From Heligmosomoides polygyrus polygyrus (taxonomy: Eukaryota; Nematoda; Chromadorea; Rhabditida; Heligmosomidae), in assembly GCA_947396885.1 (NCBI GenBank), contig OX377204.1:89166728-89230727 (forward strand): a stretch of 64,000 nt of DNA, read 5' to 3'. Below, one piece after another: positions 62,070 through 64,000 of the stretch (positions are counted from its first letter, which is position 1; the number at the start of each line of letters is the position of its first letter). The notes beneath the pieces are model-generated. The model did no database searches. It saw only the letters and a list, made by a program, of their open reading frames with translations, and had not been told where the DNA came from. The position numbers were made by a program, and so were the translations under genes.

Positions 62070-62412
62070 GAGAAATTTTATAGAAGGAATGAATGAGCGA
62101 ATAAATTCGATGTCGAAAAATTTCAAACGAATGAACAAGCGAATTCATTCGCTCACCAATTTTTTCGAATGATCGAAAATTGAATAAGCCCCATTTTTCG
62201 TTCATTCGGAGTCGAATAATTTGTTCGAATCAGGTTCTTGAATATGTGAGGTATATTGATATTCGAATACATTGTTCGATCTTCGAATACGGCTCCTTTT
62301 CGATTGAGTTCGAAGAAATATTTGAAAATCTAAGAATATAGAGCATTTCACTATTCGAACCATTGGAATAAATTAATCAAATACATTCGTTCGAGCACAA
62401 GTATAGTTTTCA
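62070..62412. mobile_element. partial hAT-like end with TTCGAAT words
   Basis: Dense ATTCG and GAATAAATTCG words and a right end reading GAGCACAAGTATA, close to the AAGCACAACTATA end of the hAT at 50.2-55.6 kb. A possible left end (TATAGTAGAAAGTGG near 62,010) lacks a matching duplication. It is probably a deleted copy. Confidence 0.5.
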
Positions 62413-62499
62413 CCCGCTCGGCGATGCGAATCTCATTCGGCACTAGGCGTCGTTTTCGGAGCACCGCCTCCATGACTGCATCAAGGAGTGTACACCCGA

Positions 62500-63006
62500 A
62501 TGGCCTTTTCATACTTCGCAACGGCAGCGACGAGAGCGACCGCAGCGCCCGGAAAGCATGAACAGGTGATGTGAGTGAGCAGCGGGAGCGAAAAAAGCGA
62601 CTGGGGCGGCGGACGCAGTGTGGTGTACGTATTGCAACATAACGCCTATTTCTTGTCAGTCAGTTAATCAACACAGACACTAACAATGAGTCACATTACC
62701 TACATCTTAAATCTGGCACTCGAAAAAAGTTTTGTAGCATGCCTTACCTGAAGAAAATAGAAATCGTTTCGTCCGAACACTAGTTCGCTATGATGTAATA
62801 CGTACTTCACACTCCGTCCGTCGTCCTAGTCGCTTTTGTCGCCGGCGCGAAGTATGAACAGGTGACAACAGCGACGAAAGCGACGGGAGCAAGAGCGACT
62901 GCGCTCGGGTATAAACAGATTTCGGTGGCGATCGCTCGGTTCTAATCGATTAGAAAATTTTGCACGAGCGACGAATCGCTCTCGTCGCGAGGTATGAACA
63001 GGCCCT
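62500..63006. mobile_element. cluster of nested GTTCATACTTCG MITEs
   Basis: Several ends of the same type are interleaved: GGCCTTTTCATACTTCGCAA at 62,502, GAAAGCATGAACAGGTGATG at 62,555, GCGCGAAGTATGAACAGGTG at 62,850 and GCGAGGTATGAACAGGCCCT at 63,000. AGCGAC words are frequent in both orientations. At least two insertions inside one another are needed to explain the order. Confidence 0.6.
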
Positions 63007-63069
63007 AATGTCAAGGATAGCAGTAGCCCTATGTTGACTGTCCTCCATTTCCGTTCTCATCCTACTTAC

Positions 63070-63113
63070 CGGCTGCGGCGTCGGTCAGATAGGAGATGGC
63101 GTCGCCTTCGCAG
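63070..63113 (-). CDS. weak candidate exon
   Basis: A good donor (GCAGCCG/GTAAGT) ends a short open stretch reading GDAISYLTDAAA, but no convincing acceptor is visible upstream. Confidence 0.25.
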
Positions 63114-63301
63114 ATTCATTACGAGTATGCCCTCTATATCAGAATCGCGCGTTTAGTTCTACATAACAAAAGTTGATTGGCGTCGCGCTTCCTTATACAG
63201 CAATGCTCAAAGAATGTTCTTCTCTGATGGATTCGCGTCGCAATGCAGGTCTCCTAGTCGCAACCCTACGACGACTATGGGAGTTATAAACATGTTCTTA
63301 C

Positions 63302-63395
63302 CGCGAGCTTGGACGTGGTTAATGGCAGCCGTTCGTCGCGCTCCATCAGCGTGACTGCTGGCTATTCGCGACGCCTTCGCGCGTCCGTCACAGGT
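63302..63395 (-). CDS. weak candidate exon
   Basis: The donor AGCTCGCG/GTAAGA ends a frame reading RAKASRIASSHADGARRTAA then INHVQAR. The acceptor is uncertain because a decayed MITE (63,414-63,550) abuts it. Confidence 0.3.
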
Positions 63396-63413
63396 ATGCC
63401 ATACTTTGGCGGG

Positions 63414-63552
63414 GTGGCGTTCTACACGTTTATACTCCGACAACGAGCGACATGATGTATAGTAGACAAATTGATCATGCAACGCAATGAATCAAAGTTG
63501 GCCATTATTCACGTCATCACGACGCTTGACGTCAGAAGTATAAACAATGCTC
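63414..63552. mobile_element. decayed PIF-like MITE
   Basis: ACACGTTTATACTCCGACAA at the left and the inverse-like GACGTCAGAAGTATAAACAA at the right. Arms are diverged and no target duplication is seen. Confidence 0.45.
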
Positions 63553-63742
63553 GAGATAGGCTGCAGACGCTTGGTGGTGTCGTGTCTTGGTCGATTGGAA
63601 GACGCGATAGTAAGAACGCCCCTCCCCCCCCCATACTTTCCATGTCGTGCGCCCTCTTTGAATAGCATCAATCAATTGTAAAACAACATTGTCAGAGCAC
63701 TGTCACATTGAGTGGTCTCAGCGCAAAGCAAAATAATGTGGA

Positions 63743-63890
63743 AATCTGTCACAATGATGTTTTGTTGCGATTAAAACTTCTAGCGCCAGGCGGGACTCGA
63801 ACCCGCACCTCCCTCTGACCGCGTGGGGTGGTGCGGGTTCGAGTCCCGCCTGGCGCTAGAAGTTTTAATCACAACAAAACATCATTGTGA
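63743..63890. repeat. inverted repeat whose arms are tRNA 3' halves
   Basis: Arms of about 60 bp. GTCACAATGATGTTTTGTTG leads into CTAGCGCCAGGCGGGACTCG, which is inverted on the right as GTGCGGGTTCGAGTCCCGCC followed by TGGCGCTAGAAGTTTTAATC. Each arm contains a B box (GGTTCGAGTCC) and a T-stem plus acceptor-like stem. There is no A box and only about 20 nt of loop, so it is not a tRNA gene. Confidence 0.8.
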
Positions 63891-64000
63891 CAGTTTACAA
63901 CCTCGATACCAGCTACTTGAGGCTTAAAGAAACTGATTCGGAATGTGGAACTCATCAAGGAACTCTAAATTTTGTCTTGTTTCCATCATTGATTATCATT

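Noticed and set aside
62735..62765. Juxtaposed acceptor and donor on the minus strand (TTTTCTTCAG/GTAAGG), like a recursive splice site
   Set aside because: It lies inside a MITE cluster, and a similar site at 50,993 lies inside a hAT. With no transcript data, coincidence in repeat DNA is more likely.
63787..63870. tRNA gene
   Set aside because: Only 3' halves, in inverted orientation, with no A box or anticodon.

Overview
This window looks like accessory, repeat-rich nuclear DNA of a nematode, most likely a clade V (strongylid or hookworm-like) species. Three things point there. The predicted introns are often very short (58 to 74 nt) with TTTCAG-type acceptors. The RTE, CR1 and Penelope-like retroelements and the mariner elements resemble, by my recollection, those common in strongylid genomes. 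There are no prokaryotic gene arrays, Shine-Dalgarno signals or operons. The species call is inference.

Host coding content lies almost entirely on the minus strand. Small exons run from about 46.7 kb down to about 8.0 kb, with weaker candidates at 58.9-59.2 kb and 63 kb. I found them by pairing acceptors and donors around open frames and then checking that phases join. From 46,729 down to 29,570 every successive accepted exon is phase compatible. A second group runs from 21.8 kb to 8.0 kb on the same strand. I cannot tell whether this is one long gene or two. The predicted protein is low complexity and mixed charge. It is unusually rich in psi-K-x-E sumoylation-consensus tetrapeptides (IKVE, IKQE, VKRE, IKKE, four IKEE, LKLE) and in hydrophobic-acidic SUMO-interaction-like motifs (LVIVDD twice, LVIADD). 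Several exons form a phase-0 module that was duplicated as a block (36.98-37.44, 40.22-41.05 and, decayed, 58.9-59.26 kb).

The rest is a dense, nested transposon landscape. It includes four decayed mariners (2.2, 8.8, 13.2, 21.8-23.8 kb); Tc1/mariner foldbacks with roughly 550-bp inverted arms (11.0, 33.9, part at 24.1 kb) and another Tc1-like copy (44.8 kb); and hAT elements with perfect 8-bp target duplications (26.2-29.3 kb, one nested at 27.5-28.8 kb, and 50.2-55.6 kb). There are many PIF/Harbinger-like MITEs with TTA/TAA duplications and large foldbacks carrying a tRNA-like segment in each arm (4.6-6.2, 60.3-61.9 kb). Retroelements are a CR1-type LINE with an intact reverse transcriptase ORF (30.6-32.5 kb), RTE copies (19.5, 36.1, 52.1-54.1, 55.6-58.1 kb), a Penelope-like GIY-YIG remnant (45.8 kb) and a tRNA-derived SINE family (15.2, 38.1, 39.3, 42.4 kb). 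Satellites and minisatellites occur at 13.9-14.7, 32.5-33.1, 43.6, 49.8 and 58.1-58.7 kb. Two 200-base N gaps (14,962-15,161; 46,859-47,058) interrupt the assembly.

The gene and the transposons are intimately interleaved. Insertions lie inside most of the longer introns, and one MITE sits on an exon's splice acceptor.
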